From JBMOLK01 sp049325575 (lineage in GTDB: Bacteria; Bacillota; Clostridia; Acetivibrionales; Acetivibrionaceae), in the NCBI GenBank assembly GCA_049325575.1, contig JBMOLK010000037.1, positions 1 to 21,513 of the forward strand: a stretch of 21,513 bases of DNA, read 5' to 3'. Of this stretch, positions 14,819 through 21,513 are shown piece by piece (within the stretch, counting starts at the first letter, position 1; the number at the start of each line of letters is the position of its first letter). The notes under the pieces are model-generated. The model had not been told where the DNA came from. It saw only the letters and a list, made by a program, of their open reading frames with translations, and did not search any database. The position numbers were made by a program, and so were the translations under genes.

Positions 14819-15577
14819 CTATTTACTTTGAATGAGGTCATTCATATTATACATGCCAGGCTGTTTATTATATAAGAATGCCGCTGCATTTAGAGACCCT
14901 ACCGCAAAAATATCCTTTGACATTGCTATATGGTTTATTTCTATAATTTCATCGTTTCCGGCAAAAATTACAGAGTGGTCTCCAACAATAGTACCGCCTC
15001 TAACAGCATGTATACCAATTTCAGTTTTGCTCCTCTTCTTTCTTCTTGAGTGTCTGTCATATACATACTCCTGCTGCTCGTTTAGAACGGAGTTTATAGC
15101 ATCCGCAATAGCCAGAGCAGTTCCGCTGGGAGCATCAATTTTTTGATTATGGTGTTTTTCAACAATTTCAATATCAAAGTTGTTTTCAAGAACTTTGGCC
15201 GCTTTCTTTACCAAATCCAGCAGCAGGTTGACACCTAACGACATATTGGCAGAGAAAAACACAGGTATATATTTGGATACATCTTTAAGCATTTTTATCT
15301 GTGAGTTGTTCAGACCGGTAGTTGCTACGACTGCCGGAATCTTTCTTGAAACGGCAAATTCAATCAGGTTTTCTAAAGCTGCCGGATGAGAAAAATCAAT
15401 TATTACATCGATTTTTACATCGCACTTTTTCAAGTCTGTAAAGACAGGATAAGTGTTTTGTATAGATGTATTGACATCAAAGCCCGCTGCAATCTTTAAC
15501 TCTTCCTTTTGAGATGCAAGCTTGGTGATTACCTGACCCATTTTACCGTTACAGCCACTTAACAATATATTTATCAT
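14819..15577 (-). CDS. dapB: 4-hydroxy-tetrahydrodipicolinate reductase DapB
   Basis: DapB reduces the DapA product with NAD(P)H in the lysine/DAP pathway. The 252-aa length is normal. The nucleotide-binding loop GCNGKMG is at residues 8-14, and ATTG at 85-88. The catalytic block EKHHNQKIDAPSGTA carries His142-His143, Lys146 and SGT 151-153. HAVRGGTIVGDHSV and a C-terminal FAVGSLNAAAFL segment complete the family pattern. AGGAAG lies about 10 bases before the start. It is separated from dapA by a terminator and a possible promoter, so it may be transcribed apart from asd-dapA, together with the ACT gene. Confidence 0.96.
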   Translation of the reverse strand: MINILLSGCNGKMGQVITKLASQKEELKIAAGFDVNTSIQNTYPVFTDLKKCDVKIDVIIDFSHPAALENLIEFAVSRKIPAVVATTGLNNSQIKMLKDVSKYIPVFFSANMSLGVNLLLDLVKKAAKVLENNFDIEIVEKHHNQKIDAPSGTALAIADAINSVLNEQQEYVYDRHSRRKKRSKTEIGIHAVRGGTIVGDHSVIFAGNDEIIEINHIAMSKDIFAVGSLNAAAFLYNKQPGMYNMNDLIQSK

Positions 15578-15641
15578 TAGAACAGCACTTCCTTTTTTAC
15601 ATTAGTATACTATTTTTTATTAATATATGGATCATCTGTTT

Positions 15642-15669
15642 ATTTTAGCGTAAGTTTATTTGTTTCCAA
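15642..15669 (-). promoter_or_regulatory. Possible promoter for dapB-ACT
   Basis: On the reverse strand TTGGAA (15669-15664) and TAAAAT (15647-15642) have a 16-base spacer. They lie between the dapA terminator and dapB, where a new promoter would be expected. Match and spacing are only fair. Confidence 0.4.
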
Positions 15670-15706
15670 CTACACGCTGTGATATGTATGAGAATAGGAT
15701 AATATT

Positions 15707-15731
15707 AAAACGCCGTATTTTACGGCGCTTT
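15707..15731 (-). terminator. Terminator after dapA (reverse strand)
   Basis: On the reverse strand CGCCGT (15727-15722) pairs with ACGGCG (15716-15711), extended by an AAAG/TTTT helix, with loop AAAAT and a TTTTAATATT tail. It starts 2 bases after the dapA stop and splits asd-dapA from dapB-ACT. Confidence 0.8.
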
Positions 15732-15733
15732 AA

Positions 15734-16612
15734 TTAGATTAGCCCATAATTTTTCAATGTATCTTTTAAAGTATTAAGGTTTTTCTCACTCATATCTACC
15801 AAAGGCATACGACATTTTCCTACTTCCATACCCATAAGGTTCATAGCTGCTTTGACCGGGATAGGGCTTACTTCTATAAATAGAGCTTTTATAAGGTCTA
15901 ATAATCTAAGCTGTATTTTTCTGCTCCCTTCAATATCTCCGGAAAGGAATTTGACCACCATGTCATGAGTATCTTTTGGGATTATATTTGCCATAACAGA
16001 TATAACACCTTTGCCTCCTAAAGCAAGCAGTGGCACCACCTGGTCATCATTGCCGGAATAGATGGTAAAATCATCTCCGCAGAGATTAACAATCTCTCCA
16101 ACCTGACCTAGATTACATTCCTTTATGGCAACAATGTTTTCTATTTCAGACAAAGCCTTCACTGTTTGAGGATCTATATTAAGGTTTGTTCTGCCTGGTA
16201 CGTTATATAAAATAGCCGGAATCTTTATACTGTTTGCTATTAACCTGAAGTGTTCATAAAGCCCTTTTTGTGTTGTCTTATTATAATAGGGGGTCACTGT
16301 CAGTATGGCATCAGCACCTACATCTTCAGCATATTCACTTAGTTCAATTGCATGACGGGTATCGTTGCTTCCGGTACCGGCAATTACAGGTACTCTTTTA
16401 TTTACTCTTTCAACTGCAAACTTTATTGCAGCTTTGTGCTCATCATCCGGCATTGTTGACGCTTCACCGGTAGTTCCGCAGATTACAATTGAATCAGTAC
16501 CTTCTTTAATTTGAAAATCAATGAGTTCTCCCAATTTTTCAAAATTTATACCGTTATCTGTAAAAGGTGTTACAATAGCTACTCCTGAACCGGTGAATAT
16601 TGGTTTTCTCAT
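15734..16612 (-). CDS. dapA: 4-hydroxy-tetrahydrodipicolinate synthase DapA
   Basis: DapA condenses aspartate semialdehyde with pyruvate, the branch point to DAP and lysine. It is a TIM-barrel class I aldolase. The 292-aa length equals that of the E. coli enzyme. GTTGE is at residues 46-50, and the Schiff-base Lys164 in VAIKE. Tyr136 and Arg141 in YNVPGRTN correspond to E. coli Lys161, Tyr133 and Arg138. ATG 16612 is chosen because AAAGGAT lies 8 bases upstream; an in-frame ATG 18 bases earlier overlaps that site. It lies 118 bases after asd with no clear terminator between, so it is probably on the riboswitch-controlled transcript. A terminator follows. Confidence 0.97.
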   Translation of the reverse strand: MRKPIFTGSGVAIVTPFTDNGINFEKLGELIDFQIKEGTDSIVICGTTGEASTMPDDEHKAAIKFAVERVNKRVPVIAGTGSNDTRHAIELSEYAEDVGADAILTVTPYYNKTTQKGLYEHFRLIANSIKIPAILYNVPGRTNLNIDPQTVKALSEIENIVAIKECNLGQVGEIVNLCGDDFTIYSGNDDQVVPLLALGGKGVISVMANIIPKDTHDMVVKFLSGDIEGSRKIQLRLLDLIKALFIEVSPIPVKAAMNLMGMEVGKCRMPLVDMSEKNLNTLKDTLKNYGLI

Positions 16613-16730
16613 AATTAAACATCCTTTCATTTTTTTATAATGTCTAAGATATTATGATTTTACCTTGATTTACTAATTTCTATTATTATATATTCGAAAA
16701 TTCGAAATTTTGATCCAAAAACACAAAAGG

Positions 16731-17729
16731 CTATTTATTCCACATCTTTATTAGCTCCTGTGCAATTTGAACTGCATTTGTTGCAGCACCCTTCCTGATA
16801 TTATCTGCAACAACCCATAGGTTTACTCCGCTTTCAACACTTTCATCACGGCGGATCCTACCTACAAATGTTTCATCCCTTCCAGAGGCGTTAACCGGCA
16901 TTGGATAAACATTGTTTGCTACGTCATCCTCAACTATTACACCTGGAGCATTTCTTAATACTTCTTTTAACTCATCCAAGTCAAACTGTTTTTCAAATTC
17001 AACGTTAACAGATTCACTGTGACCGTTAAACACAGGTACTCTAACAGTAGTAGCAGTAATTCTAAGACTCTGATCTCCTAAAATTTTTCTGGTCTCATGC
17101 ACCATTTTCATTTCTTCCTTTGTATAACCGTTTTCAAGGAAGACATCAATATGGGGTAAACAGTTGCCTGCTATAGGATGAGGGAACTTCTTAGGAGCTT
17201 CTCCCTTAAGACCGTTTTCAAGGTCGGAATATCCTTTCATACCTGCACCTGACACAGCCTGGTATGTTGAATATACTATTCTTTTAATCCTGTATTTGTC
17301 ATGTAAAGGTTTTAAAGCTACAACAGCCTGTATTGTAGAACAGTTTGGATTAGCGATGATACCTTTGTTCCATGCGATATCCTGGGGATTAACTTCAGGT
17401 ACAACCAACGGAACTGTAGGGTCCATTCTCCATTGACTGCTGTTGTCCACAACTATACAGCCTTTTGAAGCAGCTATTGGCGCAAATTTTTCACTTGTGC
17501 TTCCGCCGGCAGAGAATAAAGCAATGTCAATTCCTCTATCAAAGGATGTTTCTGTCAATTCTTCTACTATATAGTCCTTGCCGTTAAAAGTAATTGTTGA
17601 ACCGGCAGAACGGCTAGAAGAGAAGAAATATATATTTTCAATAGGCAGGTTTCTTTCTTCCAATACTTTTATGAATGTTCTACCAACCATTCCTGTTGCT
17701 CCAACAACAGCTAATTTGATCTTTTTCAT
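16731..17729 (-). CDS. asd: Aspartate-semialdehyde dehydrogenase
   Basis: Asd reduces aspartyl phosphate to aspartate semialdehyde with NADPH, feeding lysine/DAP, threonine and methionine synthesis. The 332-aa length is normal for the short Gram-positive-type enzymes. The NADP loop GATGMVG is at residues 10-16, the catalytic Cys130 is in ANPNCSTIQ, and SGAGMKG and VFNGHSESVNVE carry further active-site residues. AGGAGGT lies 8-9 bases before the ATG. Its roughly 370-base leader carries a sigma-A promoter, a lysine aptamer and an intrinsic terminator, so expression is predicted to fall when lysine is abundant. It is first in the asd-dapA unit. Confidence 0.97.
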   Translation of the reverse strand: MKKIKLAVVGATGMVGRTFIKVLEERNLPIENIYFFSSSRSAGSTITFNGKDYIVEELTETSFDRGIDIALFSAGGSTSEKFAPIAASKGCIVVDNSSQWRMDPTVPLVVPEVNPQDIAWNKGIIANPNCSTIQAVVALKPLHDKYRIKRIVYSTYQAVSGAGMKGYSDLENGLKGEAPKKFPHPIAGNCLPHIDVFLENGYTKEEMKMVHETRKILGDQSLRITATTVRVPVFNGHSESVNVEFEKQFDLDELKEVLRNAPGVIVEDDVANNVYPMPVNASGRDETFVGRIRRDESVESGVNLWVVADNIRKGAATNAVQIAQELIKMWNK

Positions 17730-17841
17730 TACAAACGACCTCCTAAATTATTAAATATACATGTAAATTTTCGGCTTTTGTTTGACCCACTATGTAAGAC
17801 GGCATCGCCTTACCGTGTTTTTACTATGTTGTATACAAATT

Positions 17842-17865
17842 AAAAAAGCTGGTATGGACACCAGC
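17842..17865 (-). terminator. Riboswitch expression platform: intrinsic terminator upstream of asd
   Basis: On the reverse strand GCTGGT (17865-17860) pairs with ACCAGC (17853-17848) around GTCCAT, followed by six T (17847-17842). It lies between the lysine aptamer and asd, about 110 bases before the start codon. A competing helix is possible: CAGTTCA (17917-17911), overlapping the 3' arm of aptamer P1, is complementary to TGAACTG (17871-17865) at the base of the terminator. Confidence 0.85.
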
Positions 17866-17916
17866 AGTTCACTCTTATACAATAATGCAGTAATACATCT
17901 GCAAAACTTATGAACT

Positions 17917-18081
17917 GATAGCGCTCCATCAAATGATTGATGACAATCATATAGTTATTAACCGTATGACCAGAAGATACCTTTATGGGAAAGTACATTC
18001 TTCGGCGATTTACCCTTTCTGCTTTCAGCATTAAAGCCCATACTTTTTTGAAAGCATACTATTGAAAACCGCACCTCTATC
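17917..18081 (-). promoter_or_regulatory. Lysine riboswitch aptamer (L-box) controlling asd
   Basis: Read on the reverse strand, the leader begins with GATAGAGGTGCGG (18081-18069) and ends with TGGAGCGCTATC, whose CTATC (17921-17917) closes helix P1 with GATAG. Between them lie the conserved GGGTAAATCGCCGAAG block (18015-18000) and CTTCTGGTCATACGG. These are the hallmark conserved segments of the lysine riboswitch (Rfam RF00168), recalled from memory, in the right order and over a typical aptamer length of about 165 bases. A consensus promoter lies upstream, an intrinsic terminator and then asd downstream. Lysine binding is expected to favour termination. Confidence 0.92.
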
Positions 18082-18104
18082 AAATTTATTTTTATTTTTT
18101 AATA

Positions 18105-18133
18105 ATTCTAACATTTCAAAGTTGATATGTCAA
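18105..18133 (-). promoter_or_regulatory. Sigma-A promoter of the riboswitch-asd-dapA transcript
   Basis: On the reverse strand TTGACA (18133-18128), a 17-base spacer and TAGAAT (18110-18105) put the start about 15 bases before the aptamer P1 helix. Confidence 0.88.
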
Positions 18134-18330
18134 ACTATTTATTTTCACAAATATGTGTGTAACGAGTATCAACTATAATATTATATGCTTTATATAAAGT
18201 AGAATTGTCAAAGAAAAAATCAAATTTCATTTTACAATTATGTTACAAGGAAGGGAAATGGAAGGTTTTGTCGAACTGTAATTGTATAAGTAAGCGAAGC
18301 TTATTACAAAAGATAAAACTGGAGGATGGT

Positions 18331-20043
18331 ATGAGAGGTTGTTTTGTGACGAGACATAAATTTCTATGGATGGGTTTTAAAGCCGCATCTTTATTGGTAT
18401 TACTTGTTTACCTTATATCTAATGTAAATATCACTGCCAATGCTTATGCAAATATACCTGAAAAAGTCAGGATAGGACTCTACTTTAATGATTCCCAAAC
18501 CAAACAGAACTCTGCAGTAACAAGCTTTATAGTAGATGCGGGAAGCGGAATACAACTAGGAAGCTTTCAAAATAATGTGTTTACTGTTTTGGTTGAGGAA
18601 ACTACAAGTGCTGCTGTAACTATAAGAAAAGATGCCTTTTTTGTGAAAGGTAGCAGCGGACTGACGGAATATAATCCGTCGTCTACACCAATTCCAGGTG
18701 GAGAAAGAGTAGGAGCATATCATATTAAAATCGGTGAAGATTTTGCTGATTTAAAGTCATTGAATACCAAACTTCAGGAGATAAAACAAAAGGGCATTGA
18801 CGCTTACCCTGCTTATGTCGATAAATGGCAGATATGGACAGGCTTCTATGTTGATGAAAATGATGCACAGATGTCAATCCTGTATTCATTGGAGCCGGTG
18901 CTCGGAAGTAACAACTATCAAATTGTAAATCCATCACCCACAAGGATAACAGCCATTTCAAAAACCGGACAGGTTATGCTCATGTTTGACAGTGCTGCTG
19001 CAGTGTTTCAAGTTCATCCAAGTCCTAAAAACGTACCTAATGTACTAAGGATAAATAGTGATGACAAGAAGAGGTTTAGGGGCGGGCTTGAGGTCCGGAG
19101 GTTAACGGGAAGTGATATGACTGTAATTAATGTTGTCCCTACAGAGCAGTACCTATATGGTGTTGTTCCCTACGAGATTGAGGCCAGTTCACACCCGGAA
19201 GCTTTAAAGGCCCAGGCGGTAGCGGCAAGGACCTATACACTGAATAATATGAAGAAATACAGCAGGCTGGATTTTAATTTGTGTACAACTGTTTATTCCC
19301 AGGTTTATAAGGGGTTTGCAGGTGAGACAGTGTCAACCAACAAGGCGGTGGATGATACAAAGGGAAAGATACTTACATACAACGGCAAGCCGGCAGCAGT
19401 ATTTTATTTTAGCTCCAGCGGAGGAAGAACGGAGGATGTAAAGAATGTATGGGGAAGCAGTGACTACCCTTATTTAAAAAGTGTTGAAGATAAATATGAA
19501 TCAGGAAAGTCGTGGCGCTATACTTGGGAAGTTACCTATACAGCTCAAAAAATAAAACAGATAATGACAGAGAGGGGCTTTAACTTAGGCGATATAGTAG
19601 GAATTTATATAACCAAAAAATCTGAGGCAGGAAGGGCCACGGAGCTTGTTGTCAAAGGGACAAAGGACCAGCGTATATACACAAACGGCTCCACCAGAAG
19701 TTTCTTAAGTCTTGACAGCCAGTGGTATACAATTTCCACAGATGCAGATGTCACAGTCAAGGGGCAGGGAAGTGAACCTTTAAAGACGCAGCTTGCCGGA
19801 AAGAAGGTAATGACTGCTTCAGGACTAAAGACTATTAATTCTACAAGCAATAGTGTAAGTATAGTGAGTTCCGGAAATGTAAAAAGGACAGTTGCTCTGG
19901 TCCCAACAACTTATACTTTTACCGGAAGAGGCTGGGGCCATGCAGTTGGAATGAGCCAGGAAGGTGCTAAAGGAATGGCTAATGCAGGATTCAAATATGA
20001 GCAGATTCTTACCCATTACTTTACCGGAACAAAGGTAGAGTAA
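18331..20043 (+). CDS. SpoIID/LytB-domain protein with SPOR-like region, secreted
   Basis: SpoIID proteins are lytic transglycosylases that cut glycan strands without stem peptides during engulfment; LytB is a related autolysin modifier. The start chosen is ATG 18331 (GGAGG 18321-18325), giving 570 aa with a signal peptide (hydrophobic core about residues 15-35, cleavage near TANAYA). An upstream in-frame TTG at 18205 lacks a ribosome binding site. A SPOR-like stretch (about 128-185, starting GAYHIKIG) precedes the SpoIID domain (about 245-545). That domain has PTEQYLYGVVPYEIEAS with a conserved Glu282, HPEALKAQAVAARTY, FSSSGGRTE (near 361) and GWGHAVGMSQEGAKGMA (His537). SPOR domains bind denuded glycan, matching SpoIID substrate preference. 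It is not in a canonical spoIID locus, so it may be a paralogue. Confidence 0.88.
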   Translation: MRGCFVTRHKFLWMGFKAASLLVLLVYLISNVNITANAYANIPEKVRIGLYFNDSQTKQNSAVTSFIVDAGSGIQLGSFQNNVFTVLVEETTSAAVTIRKDAFFVKGSSGLTEYNPSSTPIPGGERVGAYHIKIGEDFADLKSLNTKLQEIKQKGIDAYPAYVDKWQIWTGFYVDENDAQMSILYSLEPVLGSNNYQIVNPSPTRITAISKTGQVMLMFDSAAAVFQVHPSPKNVPNVLRINSDDKKRFRGGLEVRRLTGSDMTVINVVPTEQYLYGVVPYEIEASSHPEALKAQAVAARTYTLNNMKKYSRLDFNLCTTVYSQVYKGFAGETVSTNKAVDDTKGKILTYNGKPAAVFYFSSSGGRTEDVKNVWGSSDYPYLKSVEDKYESGKSWRYTWEVTYTAQKIKQIMTERGFNLGDIVGIYITKKSEAGRATELVVKGTKDQRIYTNGSTRSFLSLDSQWYTISTDADVTVKGQGSEPLKTQLAGKKVMTASGLKTINSTSNSVSIVSSGNVKRTVALVPTTYTFTGRGWGHAVGMSQEGAKGMANAGFKYEQILTHYFTGTKVE

Positions 20044-20057
20044 GGTTTAAAGTAAAA

Positions 20058-20100
20058 TAAAAAGCGCCATTCTCAAGTTTTGATGAAGGGTGCTTTTTTT
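20058..20100 (+). terminator. Terminator after the SpoIID-family gene
   Basis: AAAAAGCGCC pairs with GGGTGCTTTTT (one G-U), and after a mismatch TTC pairs with GAA. The hairpin ends in a seven-T run at 20094-20100. It lies 15 bases after the stop codon. Confidence 0.88.
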
Positions 20101-20230
20101 ATGCATTAATATATTTTGATATAATAACTTTTAATCGAGATTATGAGAAAAAATATGGGGCATACTTTTTAGAGAAAAGCTTTATACTAAGAGATAGGCA
20201 AATATTTAGAGAGTTTTTTAAATTTGATCC

Positions 20231-20259
20231 TTGCGGAAAAAAATGTTTTAATGTATTAT
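20231..20259 (+). promoter_or_regulatory. Possible promoter for queA-tgt
   Basis: TTGCGG (20231-20236), a 17-base spacer and TATTAT (20254-20259) lie 48 bases before the queA start, in the 263-base gap after the spoIID-family gene. Nothing else recognisable is seen in that gap besides the terminator. Confidence 0.5.
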
Positions 20260-20306
20260 TCTACATGTACTGATAACAAAATTTATGAAATGGTGTTAAC
20301 ATTATT

Positions 20307-21332
20307 ATGAAAGCAAGTGATTTTTATTACGATTTGCCAGAAGAGCTAATTGCACAGGAACCTTTAAAGGATAGACACCTTTCAAGGCTGATGGTGCTTG
20401 ATAAGGATACCGGCAAAATAGAACATAGGGTATTTAGTGATATTGTTCAATACTTAAATAAAGGCGACTGCCTGGTCTTAAATAACACAAGGGTAATCCC
20501 GGCAAGACTCTTAGGAGAAAGGGAAGACACAGGCGGCAAGATTGAGTTTGTGCTTTTGAAAAAAGTCAACGGGGACGTCTGGGAAGTTATTTTAAAGCCC
20601 GGGAAAAGAGCCAAACCTGGAGCCAGATTTGTTTTCGGGAATGGAGAACTAAAAGCAGAGATTTTGGAAATAGTTGAAGAGGGCAACAGACTTGTGAGGT
20701 TTGAGTATGACGGTATTTTTGAACAAATCCTTGACAAGGTTGGAATAGTACCTTTGCCCCCATACATTACAAAAAAGCTTGAAGACTCGGAGAGATACCA
20801 GACAGTCTATTCAAAATACCGGGGGTCTGCAGCTGCGCCAACTGCCGGGCTTCACTTTACCAAAGAACTTTTGGATGAGATAGCAAAAAAAGGTATTGAG
20901 ATCGCTTATGTCACTTTGCATGTAGGCCTTGGTACCTTCAGACCGGTAAAGGCAGAGAATGTTATGGAACATAAAATGCACAGCGAATTCTACAGGATAG
21001 ATGAAGAAGCCTGTGCAAAGATTAATAAGGCAAAAGAGAGCGGGAATAGAGTCATTGCAGTGGGGACTACCAGCTGCCGGGTCCTTGAGACTGTTGGAGA
21101 TGAAAACGGTAAACTTAGTCCTAGCGGCGGGTGGACTGATATTTTTATTTATCCAGGCTACAAATACAAAGTGATAGATGCATTAATAACAAACTTTCAT
21201 CTGCCGGAGTCCACTCTTATTATGCTGGTAAGCTCTTTGGCCACAAGGGATATAATTATTGAAGCGTATAACACAGCAGTCCGGGAACGTTACAGGTTTT
21301 TCAGTTTTGGGGACGCTATGCTTATTATATAG
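20307..21332 (+). CDS. queA: S-adenosylmethionine:tRNA ribosyltransferase-isomerase QueA
   Basis: QueA moves the ribosyl moiety of S-adenosylmethionine onto 7-aminomethyl-7-deazaguanine in tRNA to make epoxyqueuosine, after Tgt has inserted the base. The 341-aa length is typical. Family motifs are the N-terminal FYYDLPEELIAQEP, LVLNNTRVIPARLLG, the long GSAAAPTAGLHFTKELL block, VTLHVGLGTFRPV, GTTSCRVLE and the C-terminal ITNFHLPESTLIMLVSS. The ribosome binding site before ATG 20307 is weak (GGTG about 11 bases away), but the N-terminus fits the family exactly. tgt follows after 30 bases, the usual order. Confidence 0.97.
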   Translation: MKASDFYYDLPEELIAQEPLKDRHLSRLMVLDKDTGKIEHRVFSDIVQYLNKGDCLVLNNTRVIPARLLGEREDTGGKIEFVLLKKVNGDVWEVILKPGKRAKPGARFVFGNGELKAEILEIVEEGNRLVRFEYDGIFEQILDKVGIVPLPPYITKKLEDSERYQTVYSKYRGSAAAPTAGLHFTKELLDEIAKKGIEIAYVTLHVGLGTFRPVKAENVMEHKMHSEFYRIDEEACAKINKAKESGNRVIAVGTTSCRVLETVGDENGKLSPSGGWTDIFIYPGYKYKVIDALITNFHLPESTLIMLVSSLATRDIIIEAYNTAVRERYRFFSFGDAMLII

Positions 21333-21362
21333 ACAATTATTTAAAAGGACTAGGAAGGAAAT

Positions 21363-21513
21363 ATGAGCGCTATCAGATATGAACTTATAAAGAAATGCAA
21401 GCAAACAGGTGCCAGGCTTGGACGGGTACATACTCCTCATGGGTATTTTGATACTCCTGCATTTATGCCTGTTGGAACACAGGCTACTGTAAAGGGCATG
21501 TCGCCTGACGAGC
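21363..21513 (+). CDS. tgt: Queuine tRNA-ribosyltransferase Tgt, 5' part (runs off window)
   Basis: Tgt exchanges guanine 34 in GUN-anticodon tRNAs for preQ1, the step before QueA. Only the first 50 codons are present. They show the family N-terminus: IRYELIKKCKQTGARLGRVH, then TPHGYFDTPAFMPVGTQATVKGM. GGAAGGA lies just before ATG 21363. It is 30 bases downstream of queA with no terminator between, so the two form an operon. Confidence 0.95.
   Translation, partial: MSAIRYELIKKCKQTGARLGRVHTPHGYFDTPAFMPVGTQATVKGMSPDE

Noticed and set aside
16660..16720. Promoter or terminator between asd and dapA around the TTCGAA repeats
   Set aside because: There is a TATAAT on the reverse strand but no usable -35 at proper spacing, and the AAAATT/AATTTT pairing is too AT-rich to support a terminator call.
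17840..18031. Reverse 63-codon open frame upstream of asd
   Set aside because: It lies entirely within the lysine aptamer and runs through the terminator hairpin and T-tract; the sequence conservation is explained by RNA structure.
17842..18110. T-box leader for asd
   Set aside because: No T-box bulge sequence or specifier-loop arrangement is seen, while the ordered L-box segments are all present.
18205..18330. TTG start adding 42 residues to the SpoIID-family protein
   Set aside because: There is no ribosome binding site; the extension would bury the signal peptide, and ATG 18331 has GGAGG.

Overview
The window reads as chromosome of a low-to-moderate G+C, spore-forming member of the Clostridia. 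The evidence is a Gram-positive style division and cell-wall (dcw) cluster with sporulation-type SpoVD and SpoVE paralogues, a SpoIID-family protein, strong AGGAGG ribosome binding sites, frequent TTG starts, and a meso-diaminopimelate (DAP) type MurE. The gene set resembles the Acetivibrio/Ruminiclostridium (cellulolytic Clostridia) lineage. That placement is from memory and was not searched.

Layout. (1) 1-600: the 3' part of a RodA-type gene with its terminator. (2) 623-12004: the dcw operon, mraZ-rsmH-ftsL-spoVD-murE-murF-mraY-spoVE-murG. It starts with a good promoter followed by 10-bp-spaced MraZ operator repeats and ends in a strong terminator after murG. Two long non-coding gaps sit inside it: a degenerate 22-bp A/G-rich repeat tract between rsmH and ftsL, and two long base-paired RNA elements between ftsL and spoVD. 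(3) 12029-13384: an apparent rearrangement scar. A murA cut off after its catalytic-loop cysteine meets a reverse-strand cyclase/kynurenine-formamidase-like gene, which is coupled to a DUF486 membrane gene that has itself lost its C-terminus. (4) 13412-13701: reverse-strand tRNA-Leu(GAG) with terminator and consensus promoter, back to back with the promoter of a corrinoid adenosyltransferase gene (cobO, to 14267). (5) 14293-18133: a reverse-strand lysine/DAP block. A promoter and lysine riboswitch precede asd-dapA; a terminator follows dapA; dapB and a free-standing double-ACT protein come after, probably with their own promoter. (6) 18331-21513: forward spoIID-family gene with terminator, then queA and the start of tgt (queuosine tRNA modification).

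How the parts connect. Asd, DapA and DapB make the DAP precursor that MurE adds to the peptidoglycan stem peptide. MurF, MraY and MurG complete lipid II. RodA, SpoVE and SpoVD polymerise and cross-link it, and SpoIID-type enzymes degrade glycan during sporulation. The least ordinary parts are the truncated-gene junction at 12480-13180, the riboswitch-controlled asd, and the structured or repetitive gaps inside the dcw operon.
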